From Aeromicrobium choanae (GTDB lineage Bacteria > Actinomycetota > Actinomycetes > Propionibacteriales > Nocardioidaceae), in the NCBI RefSeq assembly GCF_900167475.1, contig NZ_LT796768.1:2914001-2978000 (forward strand): 64,000 bases of DNA, in the 5' to 3' direction. The notes beneath the pieces are model-generated. The model did not search any database. It was not told where the DNA came from and was given only the letters and a program-made list of their open reading frames with translations. This document shows positions 45,114 to 52,665 of the stretch, piece by piece. A program made the position numbers and the translations under genes. Each line of letters starts with the position of its first letter. Position 1 is the first letter of the stretch.

Positions 45114-45515
45114 ATGAGCATCACCCTCGACCACACCCCGTTCGCCCCGCTCGACCTGGCGCGACGCCCCGTCGTCACCCGCACGACGTACGCCTCGGCC
45201 GCCGCGGCGCCGTCGGCACCCATGCGTCTCACGGGCCGGGGCCGCGTGGCCATCGTGGCGGTCGCGCTCGCGATCATCACCACGCTCGTGATCGTCTTCG
45301 GGTCGGCCGTCGTGGCCACGGGGTCGGCCTCTGACCCGGGCACCGTCACCACGGTCACGGTGCAGCCGGGTCAGACGCTGTGGAGCATCGCCGCCGAGGC
45401 TCGGCCGAATGCGGACATCCGCGCCACGGTCGACGAGATCATCAAGCTCAACGCCCTCGAGGACGGGGCGCCGCTGCCCATCGGCTCCACGCTGGCGGTT
45501 CCCGTCCAGGACTGA
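45114..45515 (+). CDS. LysM-domain membrane protein, probable SOS cell-division suppressor
   Basis: The product has 133 residues. A Ser/Ala/Pro-rich cytoplasmic start is followed by one membrane helix (about residues 44-68, IVAVALAIITTLVIVFGSAVVA). An external LysM domain follows (TVQPGQTLWSIAAEA to IGSTLAVPV). Such proteins next to lexA act as SOS-induced division inhibitors of the YneA/DivS/SosA kind in Gram-positive bacteria. The LexA-box-like cluster just upstream supports that role. ATG 45114 has GGAGG at a good distance. It ends in a strong terminator hairpin. Function is inferred from architecture and context. Confidence 0.82.
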   Translation: MSITLDHTPFAPLDLARRPVVTRTTYASAAAAPSAPMRLTGRGRVAIVAVALAIITTLVIVFGSAVVATGSASDPGTVTTVTVQPGQTLWSIAAEARPNADIRATVDEIIKLNALEDGAPLPIGSTLAVPVQD

Positions 45516-45534
45516 GCGCTCGCTCCACCGCGCC

Positions 45535-45588
45535 CGCACACGGCGCCCATCGATGCCTCGGGGAAGGGGCCGGTGGGCGCCGTGTGCG
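45535..45588 (+). terminator. Terminator hairpin after the LysM gene
   Basis: CGCACACGGCGCCCA (45535-45549) pairs exactly with TGGGCGCCGTGTGCG (45574-45588) around a 24-base loop and is followed by TCTTCTCGT. It begins 20 bases after the stop. Confidence 0.8.
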
Positions 45589-45661
45589 TCTTCTCGTGGT
45601 CGTCCGAGCGTGTTCGACACGCGTTCATCGCCGAGTCGGCCCGCTGCGGACCCCGGCGGCG

Positions 45662-45667
45662 TAGCGT
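45662..45667 (+). promoter_or_regulatory. Putative -10 element for the 45702 membrane-protein gene
   Basis: TAGCGT would start transcription near 45674, leaving a 28-base leader with GGGAGG. A perfect-armed palindrome GCGTGTTCGACACGC at 45608-45622 lies about 55 bases upstream of that start. Its GTTCGA half resembles half of a LexA box. Confidence 0.4.
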
Positions 45668-45701
45668 GAGCCGTGACACCGACGTCGAGGGAGGTCCGCC
45701 C

Positions 45702-46190
45702 ATGGCCATCGTCGCCCATGGTCACCACATCCACGTGATGACCAGGTTCCGCCGCCAGGTGATCAGCCGAGCCGCCCTGTTGCTGGTGGCCAGCGCCGCC
45801 ACCTGGCTGGTGCCGGTCCGTGACGACGCCCACGGCGTCGGCGCCCCGTCGGCCTGGCTCGGCAGCGCGCTCACCGAGATCTCGGCCTGGATCGCCGTCG
45901 CCCTGCTGCTGTCGCTGGTGGTCGCGGGATACGTCTGGCAGCGGGTGCGCCCCGCCGACATGGGCGCCCTGGCGTGGGTGGTGGCCGGGGGAGTCCTGGG
46001 CTTCGTGTCCCTGGCCCTCGTCCTGCTGAGCGGGCTGGGGGAGGGCCCGGTCTACTGGTGGCTCGCGACGGCCGTCGTCGTCACGTCGATGGCGCTGCAG
46101 GTGCTCGCCGCGCTCGCGGGTCACGGGATCGCGGTCCTGCAGGACCGCCGCGCGCAGGGCCACGCGGCCCACCCCCACACGCTGGTCTGA
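45702..46190 (+). CDS. Four-helix membrane protein of unknown function
   Basis: This 162-residue protein has four predicted helices (about residues 25-40, 60-82, 88-112 and 118-142). It has a His-rich start (VAHGHHIHVMTRFRRQ) and a basic His-containing tail. No family is recognised. ATG 45702 follows GGGAGG by 7 bases; longer in-frame versions lack a start signal and cross the terminator region. It is convergent with dps, and a strong hairpin lies between. Confidence 0.65.
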   Translation: MAIVAHGHHIHVMTRFRRQVISRAALLLVASAATWLVPVRDDAHGVGAPSAWLGSALTEISAWIAVALLLSLVVAGYVWQRVRPADMGALAWVVAGGVLGFVSLALVLLSGLGEGPVYWWLATAVVVTSMALQVLAALAGHGIAVLQDRRAQGHAAHPHTLV

Positions 46191-46199
46191 GACCGAACG

Positions 46200-46234
46200 G
46201 ACGAATGCCCCGGTCGTGGACCGGGGCATTCGTC
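46200..46234. terminator. Bidirectional terminator between membrane protein and dps
   Basis: GACGAATGCCCCGGTC (46200-46215) and its exact complement (46219-46234) form a 16-bp stem with a three-base loop between convergent genes. Confidence 0.85.
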
Positions 46235-46251
46235 TGCTCGAGTGGGTGTGG

Positions 46252-46758
46252 TCAGCTCTTGAGCTCGCCGCCGGCGCTCTCGAGGTGCGCCCGCACGAAC
46301 CAGTGGAACAGCTCGAGCGTGCTGATCTGCCCGATGACCATGTCCTCGGTGACCGGGTCGAGCTCCGAGACCGCGGCCTGGGCCTTGCGGTGGTCGTCGA
46401 TCAGTCCGATGTACACCTGGTCGAGCGCCTTGAGGTGCTCGGTCGTGGTGGCCCGACCGAGGGGGTAGTCGTCCCACGACCGGCCCTCGACGATCGCGGC
46501 GGGCGTGCCCAGGGGCACCGCGCCGAGAGTGGCGATGCGCTCCGCGGTCTCGTCGACCATGTCGCGGACCTCCACGACGTGCGGGTCGATCATCTCGTGC
46601 ACGGCGATGAAGTGGGGTCCCACGACGTTCCAGTGCACATGCTTCAGGGTCAGCATCAGGTCGTTGAGTGCGTTCAACCGGTCCTGCAGCGTCTTCGCGA
46701 TGCTCTCGCCATCGGCGATGCTGAGACCGGGAACCGTGTACTTGGGTTTGGTGGCCAT
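46252..46758 (-). CDS. dps: Dps/ferritin-like DNA-protection protein
   Basis: This 168-residue Dps oxidises and stores iron with hydrogen peroxide and coats DNA in starvation. The inter-subunit ferroxidase signature reads KHVHWNVVGPHFIAVHEMID, followed by DMVDETAERIATLG. A further helix contains IGQISTLELFHWFVRAHLE. ATG 46758 is preceded by GGAGG, and TACGGT lies 6 bases upstream. A leaderless or very short-leader transcript is possible. The Lys-containing start MATKPKYTVPG may bind DNA. Confidence 0.94.
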   Translation of the reverse strand: MATKPKYTVPGLSIADGESIAKTLQDRLNALNDLMLTLKHVHWNVVGPHFIAVHEMIDPHVVEVRDMVDETAERIATLGAVPLGTPAAIVEGRSWDDYPLGRATTTEHLKALDQVYIGLIDDHRKAQAAVSELDPVTEDMVIGQISTLELFHWFVRAHLESAGGELKS

Positions 46759-46812
46759 GCCTCCACCGTAGGGCGCTGGCCGAGGCTCGCAACCGCAGCG
46801 GATGTGACCTGT

Positions 46813-47910
46813 CTAGCGCTCCAGTGCGCCGCGCAGCCGCTGGTGCTCGGTGACGCCGCGGGCCCGCGCGACGGCCGCGCTCCACGCGCGGTCGGCCTCT
46901 TCGGCGCGGTCGAGCCGGCGCAGCAGCTCGGCCCGCGTGGCGTGGTAGAGGTGGCTGTCCAGGCCGAGGCGCTCCACGCCCTCCAGGGCCGTCTCGGGGC
47001 CGTGCACCTCGGCCACGGCGCAAGCGCGGCCGAGCGCGACGGTGTCGGAGGGGCTGACCTGCATGAGCCGGTCGTGCAGGGCCAGCAGGCGGTTCCAGTC
47101 GGTGTCCTTCGCCTCGTGGGCCGTGACGTGAGCTGCCTGGATCGACGCACGGATCTGGTAAGGACCGGTGCGGCCGTCCCTCTGGCTGCCGCGGAGCAGG
47201 AAGAGGCCCTCCTGGATCTCGTCCTGGCGCCACAGGTCGCGGTCCTGGCGTGCGAGTGCCTTGAGGCTGCCATCGGAGTCCAGGCGGGCGTCGCGGCGCG
47301 CCCGGGTCAGCAGCATGAGGGCCAGCAGTGCCTTCGGCTCCTGCTGGTCGGGGAACAGCTGGACCACCGCACGCGTGGTCTCCAGTGCCTCGTGCGGCAG
47401 GTCCACGGAGTAGTTCGGGTGGACGATGCCGTCGTCGAAGATCAGAAGCAGCACGTCGAGCACACGGCCGAGATGGCTCTGCGCCTCGCGCTCGGCGATG
47501 GCGGTACCGAGAGCCCCGCGGGCGCGGTTCTCGGCCCAGGTGATGCGCTGCGTCATCGTCTCGTCCGGGACGGAGAACGCGCCGGCCGTCTCGGTGATCG
47601 GCAGCCCGGCGGCGGTCGTGAGCATGAGGGCGATCCGCGCGGCTTCGGGGAGAGCGGGGTGGCAGCACGCGGCCAAGGTGGTGAGGACATGGTCCCCGGT
47701 CTGTGCCTCGTCGGGAGGAGCAAGGCCCGCGATCCGTGCGGTCGAGGCGACGAGGTCGTGGGCGCTGTCCGGGTCGGCGAGCGCCTGGTCGACCGCGTCC
47801 CGCGCGGCACCGAGGTCGCGCAGGTGCACGGCGATGGAGGAGAGAGCGCTCAGGCGCGCCGAGCGCAGCTCGGGCGGCAGGGGCAGGATCATCGAGATCT
47901 GAGAGGTCAT
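46813..47910 (-). CDS. ECF42-like/DUF6596 protein with degenerate sigma2 region
   Basis: The product has 365 residues. From about residue 70 it matches the ECF42/DUF6596 plan. LTTLAACCHPALPEAARIALML is followed by a sigma4-like helix-turn-helix (GLPITETAGAFSVPDETMTQRITWAENRARG). Then comes a long helical TPR-like half (LDVLLLIFDDGIVHPNYS, YQIRASIQAAHV). The N-terminal 70 residues only faintly resemble sigma2 (HLRDLGAARDAVDQAL) and lack the basic aromatic block that opens the -10. It may not act as a normal sigma factor. Its ATG overlaps the stop of a 12-codon ORF with a strong ribosome-binding site. Confidence 0.75.
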   Translation of the reverse strand: MTSQISMILPLPPELRSARLSALSSIAVHLRDLGAARDAVDQALADPDSAHDLVASTARIAGLAPPDEAQTGDHVLTTLAACCHPALPEAARIALMLTTAAGLPITETAGAFSVPDETMTQRITWAENRARGALGTAIAEREAQSHLGRVLDVLLLIFDDGIVHPNYSVDLPHEALETTRAVVQLFPDQQEPKALLALMLLTRARRDARLDSDGSLKALARQDRDLWRQDEIQEGLFLLRGSQRDGRTGPYQIRASIQAAHVTAHEAKDTDWNRLLALHDRLMQVSPSDTVALGRACAVAEVHGPETALEGVERLGLDSHLYHATRAELLRRLDRAEEADRAWSAAVARARGVTEHQRLRGALER

Positions 47911-47945
47911 CGGGGAGCCGGGCGGAGCAGGTGATCGTTCGACAT
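47907..47945 (-). CDS. 12-codon leader ORF coupled to the ECF42-like gene
   Basis: The frame MSNDHLLRPAPR is preceded by AAGGGAGC at ribosome-binding distance, and its TGA overlaps the next ATG (ATGA). The downstream gene itself has no good ribosome-binding site, so translation probably enters through this mini-ORF. It may be a vestige of the DGPF/YCII partner gene that often precedes ECF42 genes. That is speculation. Confidence 0.5.
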   Translation of the reverse strand: MSNDHLLRPAPR

Positions 47946-48109
47946 CGTGGCTCCCTTCGGTCCGGCGCTGCCCCGGTTGGGGCCTCGCTGTTGGGGGGTG
48001 ACCCCTCGATGTTCTCCGACACGCCCGGATTTCGCGACTCGAGATCCCCACACCCCGCCCTGACCTGCGCAAACGTCCCTCCATCGTGGGCCGATGTCGT
48101 TTCTGTCGG

Positions 48110-48205
48110 ACTTCTTTGCGAAGTTGTTGCTTGGCGTCGATGCGCGGCGTACAGTAACCACTACATCTAGTAGTTACACGGATGTGATTCTCCACATATA
48201 GGTCC
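48110..48205 (+). promoter_or_regulatory. nrdR promoter with tandem NrdR boxes
   Basis: TTGCTT (48127-48132) and TACAGT (48150-48155) are spaced by 17 bases. ACTACATCTAGTAGT (48160-48174) and CCACATATAGGTCC (48192-48205) resemble NrdR boxes with centres about 31.5 bases apart, three helical turns as known for NrdR. The first overlaps the expected transcription start. A further palindrome ACTTC-N5-GAAGT (48110-48124) adjoins the -35. Confidence 0.7.
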
Positions 48206-48273
48206 ACAGGTTGCGGCCTGTTGCCCACACGATCTGCGGAGATGTCCACAGTTCGTCCCCAGGTTCATCCACG
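48188..48273 (+). promoter_or_regulatory. Five DnaA-box-like 9-mers in the nrdR leader
   Basis: TTCTCCACA (48188), AGGTCCACA (48200), TTGCCCACA (48221), ATGTCCACA (48242) and TCATCCACG (48265) all lie in the same direction. Each differs from TTGTCCACA/TTATCCACA at one or two positions. The last four are spaced by 21, 21 and 23 bases. The rest of the 47946-48308 gap shows no gene. Confidence 0.5.
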
Positions 48274-48308
48274 GGGACCCGATCTCGGCCCCACGCGAGG
48301 AGGAAACG

Positions 48309-48839
48309 ATGCACTGCCCGTTCTGCCGGAACACCGACACCCGCGTGCTCGACTCGCGCGTGGCCGACGAGGGCGGCTCCATCCGCCGGCGCCGCGCCTG
48401 CTCGCAGTGCGAGAAGCGCTTCACCACGATCGAGCAGATGCAGCTCATGGTCGTGAAGCGCTCCGGAGCCACCGAGCCGTTCGTCCGCGAGAAGGCGATC
48501 GCGGGCGTCGCCAAGGCCTGCAAGGGCCGTCCGGTGTCCACCGACGACCTGGCCTGCCTCGGCCAGCAGGTCGAGGACGCCCTGCGCGCCTCGGGCCAGG
48601 CCGAGATCAACACCCAGGACATCGGGATGGCGATCCTCGAGCCGCTGCGCGACCTCGACGAGGTGGCCTACCTGCGCTTCGCCTCGGTCTACAAGTCCTT
48701 CGACTCCGCCGACGACTTCGTCGCCGAGATCGCCGGGCTGATGGCCGACCACGCCGACATCGGGCAGATGCTCGACGCGTCGACCCCGCCGTCGTCACCC
48801 CAGCCGACGTCACCCCAGTCGTCCGACCACGGGTCCTGA
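48309..48839 (+). CDS. nrdR: Transcriptional repressor NrdR
   Basis: This 176-residue ATP-cone regulator represses ribonucleotide reductase genes when dATP is high. The zinc ribbon has [17 protein letters not shown] and [14 protein letters not shown]. The ATP cone follows with [15 protein letters not shown] and [32 protein letters not shown] Ser/Pro/Gln-rich tail of about 25 residues extends beyond the usual end. GAGGAGG precedes the ATG. It is upstream of nrdJ, and tandem NrdR boxes in its promoter indicate autoregulation. Confidence 0.97.
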   Translation: MHCPFCRNTDTRVLDSRVADEGGSIRRRRACSQCEKRFTTIEQMQLMVVKRSGATEPFVREKAIAGVAKACKGRPVSTDDLACLGQQVEDALRASGQAEINTQDIGMAILEPLRDLDEVAYLRFASVYKSFDSADDFVAEIAGLMADHADIGQMLDASTPPSSPQPTSPQSSDHGS

Positions 48840-48924
48840 CCCGTCCCGGTCCGTTCGACGGGCCCACCAGCTTCACATCACAGCCACACCAACCTCACGC
48901 AGCACACCAGGACAGGAGCACCAC

Positions 48925-51843
48925 ATGACCGAGACGGTCGGCGGGAACTCGGGACCCGCCCCTCGCACCAGCCGCAAGTCCTCCAAGGCAGGGCTCAAGA
49001 TCGAGCGCGTCCACACGACCGAGGGCGTGCACCCGTACGACGCGGTGACGTGGGAGCGGCGCGACGTCGTCCAGACCAACTGGAAGACCGGCGAGACCGT
49101 CTTCGAGCAGCGCGGCGTGGAGTTCCCCGACTTCTGGAGCCTCAACGCCTCCACGATCGTCACCACGAAGTACTTCCGCGGCGCCGTGGGCAGCCCCGAG
49201 CGTGAGCAGAGCCTGCGCCAGCTGCTCGACCGCGTCGTGCTGACCTACGTGAAGGCCGGCAAGGACTTCGACTACTTCGCCAGCGACGCCGACGCCGAGA
49301 TCTTCGAGCACGAGCTGACGTACATGCTCCTGCACCAGGTCTTCAGCTTCAACAGCCCGGTGTGGTTCAACGTGGGCACGTCCAGCCCGCAGCAGGTGAG
49401 CGCGTGCTTCATCCTGGCCGTCGACGACTCGATGGACTCGATCCTGAACTGGTACCGCGAGGAGGGCCTGATCTTCAAGGGCGGCTCCGGTGCCGGCCTG
49501 AACCTGTCGCGCATCCGCTCCAGCAAGGAGCTGCTCCGCTCCTCCGGTGGCACGGCCTCGGGCCCGGTGTCCTTCATGCGGGGCGCCGACGCCTCCGCCG
49601 GCACGATCAAGTCCGGTGGCGCCACCCGTCGTGCCGCGAAGATGGTCGTGCTCGACGTCGACCACCCCGACATCGTCGAGTTCGTCGAGACCAAGGAGCG
49701 CGAGGAGGAGAAGATCCGCGTGCTGCGTGACGCGGGCTTCGACATGGATCTCGGTGGCTCGGACATCACCAGCGTCCAGTACCAGAACGCCAACAACTCG
49801 GTGCGCGTGAACGACGAGTTCATGGAGGCCGTCGAGGAGGGCACCGGCTTCGGCCTGCGCGCCCGCACCAGCGGCGAGGTCATCGAGGAGATCGACGCCC
49901 GCGAGCTGTGGGGCAAGATGGCCCAGGCCGCGTGGGCCTGCGCCGACCCGGGCATCCAGTACGACTCGACCATCAACGACTGGCACACCACGCCGGAGTC
50001 GGGCCGCATCACCGCCTCGAACCCGTGCAGCGAGTACATGCACCTGGACAACTCCAGCTGCAACCTGGCCAGCCTGAACCTGCTGAAGTTCCTCACCACC
50101 GAGGGCACCTTCGACACGCAGAAGTTCGTCAAGAGCGTCGAGTTCATCATCACCGCGATGGACATCTCGATCTGCTTCGCCGACTTCCCGACCGAGGCGA
50201 TCGGCGACACCACCCGCAAGTTCCGCCAGCTCGGCATCGGCTACGCCAACCTCGGCGCCCTGCTGATGGCCTCGGGCCTGGCGTACGACTCCGACGGCGG
50301 CCGTGCGCTCGCCGGCGCGATCACCTCGCTGATGACCGGCACGTCCTACCGCCGCAGCGCGGAGCTGGCCGGTGTCGTCGGTGCCTACGAGGGCTACGCG
50401 GCCAACGTCGACGGCCACCAGCGCGTCATGCGCAAGCACCAGGCGGCCAACGACGAGATCCGCACCAAGCACGCGATGGACATCGCCGTGCAGAAGGAGG
50501 CCACCAAGCAGTGGGCGGCCAACCTGAAGATCGGTGAGAAGAACGGCTGGCGCAACTCGCAGGCCTCGGTCCTGGCGCCCACCGGCACCATCGGCTTCAT
50601 GATGGACTGCGACACCACCGGCATCGAGCCCGACTTCTCGCTGGTCAAGTTCAAGAAGCTCGTCGGCGGCGGCTCGATGCAGGTCGTCAACCAGACGGTT
50701 CCGGCCGCGCTGGAGAAGCTGGGCTACACCGGCGAGACGATCGAGGCGATCGTGGAGTTCATCGCCCAGCACGGTCACGTCATCGACGCGCCGGGCCTGC
50801 GCCCCGAGCACTACGAGGTCTTCGACTGCGCCGTCGGCGAGCGGGCCATCAAGCCGATGGGCCACGTGCGGATGATGGCGGCCTGCCAGCCGTTCCTGTC
50901 CGGCGCCATCAGCAAGACGGTCAACATGCCCGAGACGGCCACGGTCGAGGAGATCGCCGACGTCTACTTCCAGGGCTGGAAGCTCGGCCTGAAGGCGCTC
51001 GCGGTCTACCGCGACAACTGCAAGGTCGGCCAGCCGCTGTCCAGCCAGAAGTCGCAGGACGACAAGACGTCGGCCGAGGCGCCCCAGGCCGAGGTCAAGG
51101 TCGTCGAGAAGATCGTCGAGAAGCCGATCCGTCGTCGCCTGCCGAAGTCGCGTGCGTCGATCACCACGAGCTTCAGCGTCGGCGGTGCCGAGGGCTACAT
51201 GACCTCCGGCGCGCACGACGACGGCACGCTGGGCGAGATCTTCCTCAAGCTCGGCAAGCAGGGCTCGACCCTGGCCGGCGTGATGGACGCGTTCAGCATC
51301 GCGGTGTCGATCGGCCTGCAGTACGGCGTGCCGCTCGAGACGTTCGTCAGCAAGTTCACGAACCTCAAGTTCGAGCCCGCCGGTCTGACCGACGACCCGG
51401 ACGTGCGCATGGCGCAGTCGATCATGGACTACGTCTTCCGCCGCCTGGCGCTGGACTACATCGACTTCGACACCCGTTCGGCGATGTCGATCTTCTCGGT
51501 CGACGAGCGTCAGCGCTACCTGGACACCGGATCGTACGAGCCGGCCAAGGGTGACGGCACCACGGCTGCCGAGCTGGTCACCGAGGAGCCCGCGGGCCCG
51601 TCGGCCCAGGAGGCCGCCGAGCTCAAGGCCGAGGCGCAGATCGCCGACGCCGAGGCGGTCGCGGTCCAGATCGAGACGGCGCGTCCGGCCACCGGCCGGG
51701 CGCACACCTCGGCCGAGCTGCTGGAGGAGATCACGGGCGCGGCGGTCGACAGCCCGCTGTGCATGACCTGCGGCACGAAGATGCGGCCGGCCGGCTCCTG
51801 CCACGTCTGCGAGGGCTGCGGCAGCACCAGCGGCTGCAGCTGA
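48925..51843 (+). CDS. nrdJ: Vitamin B12-dependent (class II) ribonucleotide reductase
   Basis: This 972-residue adenosylcobalamin-dependent enzyme makes deoxynucleotides without oxygen. The conserved ten-stranded barrel contains SPVWFNVGTSSPQQVSACF, GGSGAGLNLSRIRSS and NPCSEYMHLDNSSCNLASLNL near residue 370. LAPTGTIGFMMDCDTTGIEP and the radical-site region follow in the second half. The C terminus has cysteine pairs (CMTCGTKM, CHVCEGCG) serving as redox shuttle or zinc site. AGGAGC lies before the ATG. No cobalamin riboswitch is seen. A perfect-type terminator follows. Confidence 0.96.
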   Translation: MTETVGGNSGPAPRTSRKSSKAGLKIERVHTTEGVHPYDAVTWERRDVVQTNWKTGETVFEQRGVEFPDFWSLNASTIVTTKYFRGAVGSPEREQSLRQLLDRVVLTYVKAGKDFDYFASDADAEIFEHELTYMLLHQVFSFNSPVWFNVGTSSPQQVSACFILAVDDSMDSILNWYREEGLIFKGGSGAGLNLSRIRSSKELLRSSGGTASGPVSFMRGADASAGTIKSGGATRRAAKMVVLDVDHPDIVEFVETKEREEEKIRVLRDAGFDMDLGGSDITSVQYQNANNSVRVNDEFMEAVEEGTGFGLRARTSGEVIEEIDARELWGKMAQAAWACADPGIQYDSTINDWHTTPESGRITASNPCSEYMHLDNSSCNLASLNLLKFLTTEGTFDTQKFVKSVEFIITAMDISICFADFPTEAIGDTTRKFRQLGIGYANLGALLMASGLAYDSDGGRALAGAITSLMTGTSYRRSAELAGVVGAYEGYAANVDGHQRVMRKHQAANDEIRTKHAMDIAVQKEATKQWAANLKIGEKNGWRNSQASVLAPTGTIGFMMDCDTTGIEPDFSLVKFKKLVGGGSMQVVNQTVPAALEKLGYTGETIEAIVEFIAQHGHVIDAPGLRPEHYEVFDCAVGERAIKPMGHVRMMAACQPFLSGAISKTVNMPETATVEEIADVYFQGWKLGLKALAVYRDNCKVGQPLSSQKSQDDKTSAEAPQAEVKVVEKIVEKPIRRRLPKSRASITTSFSVGGAEGYMTSGAHDDGTLGEIFLKLGKQGSTLAGVMDAFSIAVSIGLQYGVPLETFVSKFTNLKFEPAGLTDDPDVRMAQSIMDYVFRRLALDYIDFDTRSAMSIFSVDERQRYLDTGSYEPAKGDGTTAAELVTEEPAGPSAQEAAELKAEAQIADAEAVAVQIETARPATGRAHTSAELLEEITGAAVDSPLCMTCGTKMRPAGSCHVCEGCGSTSGCS

Positions 51844-51856
51844 TCGTCCACGAACC

Positions 51857-51896
51857 GCGGCGCGGTCGTCCCTGGGGAAGGGGACGGCCGCGCCGC
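51857..51896 (+). terminator. Terminator hairpin after nrdJ
   Basis: GCGGCGCGGTCGTCCC (51857-51872) pairs with GGGACGGCCGCGCCGC (51881-51896), 15 Watson-Crick pairs and one G-U in the RNA, with an eight-base loop. It lies 13 bases after the stop. Smaller hairpins (GATGCCG/CGGCATC, GGCAC/GTGCC) at 51921-51966 may end the minus-strand SMR transcript. Confidence 0.8.
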
Positions 51897-51991
51897 TCTC
51901 GTGTGTCCGGGGCCGCTCAGCGATGCCGCCTATCCGGCATCGGCACCCGTCAGCGTGCCGCCTCATCGCTGGAGGGACGGTGACGCGTACC

Positions 51992-52312
51992 TCAGTGGGT
52001 CGCGCCGAGCTCGACCAGGAGCACGCCGGCGATGATGAGCGCGATGCCTCCCGACATGAGCGGTGTGAGGGGCTCCTTGAAGAGGACGCGTGACGCGATG
52101 GCCGTGAGCGCGACTCCTGCAGCGGCCCAGATGCCGTAGGCGACTCCGAGTCCGAGCCCTTGGTCGAGGGTCAGGGTGAGGAACACGAAGGCCAGGACGT
52201 AGCCGAAGGCGACCGTGACGTAGTGGGCGTGGCGCCCGGTGGCGGCCATCCGCAGCGACAGGGTCCCGATGACCTCACAGACGATGGCGGAGGCGAGGAA
52301 CAGCCACTGCAT
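51992..52312 (-). CDS. SMR-family multidrug efflux subunit (partner 2)
   Basis: This 106-residue four-helix small multidrug resistance protein has the essential glutamate in IVCEVIGTLSLRMAATG. YVLAFVFLTLTLDQGLGLGVAYGIWAAAGVALTA spans helices 2-3, and FKEPLTPLMSGGIALIIAGVLLVELG is the C-terminal helix. It lies directly after a second SMR gene (TGATG junction). The two probably form a heterodimeric pump like EbrAB or YkkCD. TetR control is expected from the operon. Confidence 0.9.
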   Translation of the reverse strand: MQWLFLASAIVCEVIGTLSLRMAATGRHAHYVTVAFGYVLAFVFLTLTLDQGLGLGVAYGIWAAAGVALTAIASRVLFKEPLTPLMSGGIALIIAGVLLVELGATH

Positions 52313-52665
52313 CAGACGGACTCCTTCGGGTGAGCGCTGCGCTGGGCCTGCTGGGAGCCCAGCTCGACCGTGAGGACGCCGGCGATGATCAGCGCGATGC
52401 CGACGCCCATCAGCGCGGTGAGGGTCTCGTCGAAGATGAATGACGACATGACCGCCGTGGACGCCACGCCAAGGGCGCCCCAGATTCCGTAGGCGACGCC
52501 GAGGGCCATGCCCTGGCGCAGGACCAGGGCCAGGAGGACGAACGACCCGACGTAGCCGACGACGACCACGGAGTAGAGGGCCGGGCGGTCGAGCGCGCCC
52601 TTCAGGGACAGGGAGGCGGTCACCTCGCTGAGGATGGCGGCGCCGAGCAGCAGCCACTTCGTCAT
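52312..52665 (-). CDS. SMR-family multidrug efflux subunit (partner 1)
   Basis: This 117-residue SMR protein has the glutamate in AAILSEVTASLSLKGA, and RQGMALGVAYGIWGALGVASTAVMSS spans helix 3. A longer basic C-terminal tail (QQAQRSAHPKESV) differs from its partner, as usual in paired SMR pumps. The ATG overlaps the TetR stop (ATGA), and the stop touches the second SMR start. Cationic drugs or guanidinium compounds are typical substrates; neither is proven here. Confidence 0.9.
   Translation of the reverse strand: MTKWLLLGAAILSEVTASLSLKGALDRPALYSVVVVGYVGSFVLLALVLRQGMALGVAYGIWGALGVASTAVMSSFIFDETLTALMGVGIALIIAGVLTVELGSQQAQRSAHPKESV

Noticed and set aside
45608-45622. LexA box upstream of the membrane gene at 45702
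   Set aside because: GCGTGTTCGACACGC is a palindrome but matches only half of the LexA consensus with wrong spacing.
48840-48924. Cobalamin riboswitch before the B12-dependent nrdJ
   Set aside because: The 85-base gap is too short and lacks a B12-box-like sequence.
48895-51966. A 1023-codon open frame opposite nrdJ
   Set aside because: The translation is a repetitive Arg/Asp/Leu/Val mix with no domain; nrdJ is clearly the coding strand.
51901-51990. Guanidine riboswitch associated with the SMR genes
   Set aside because: The small hairpins lie downstream of the SMR genes on their strand and lack ACGR-type loops. They look like terminator structures.
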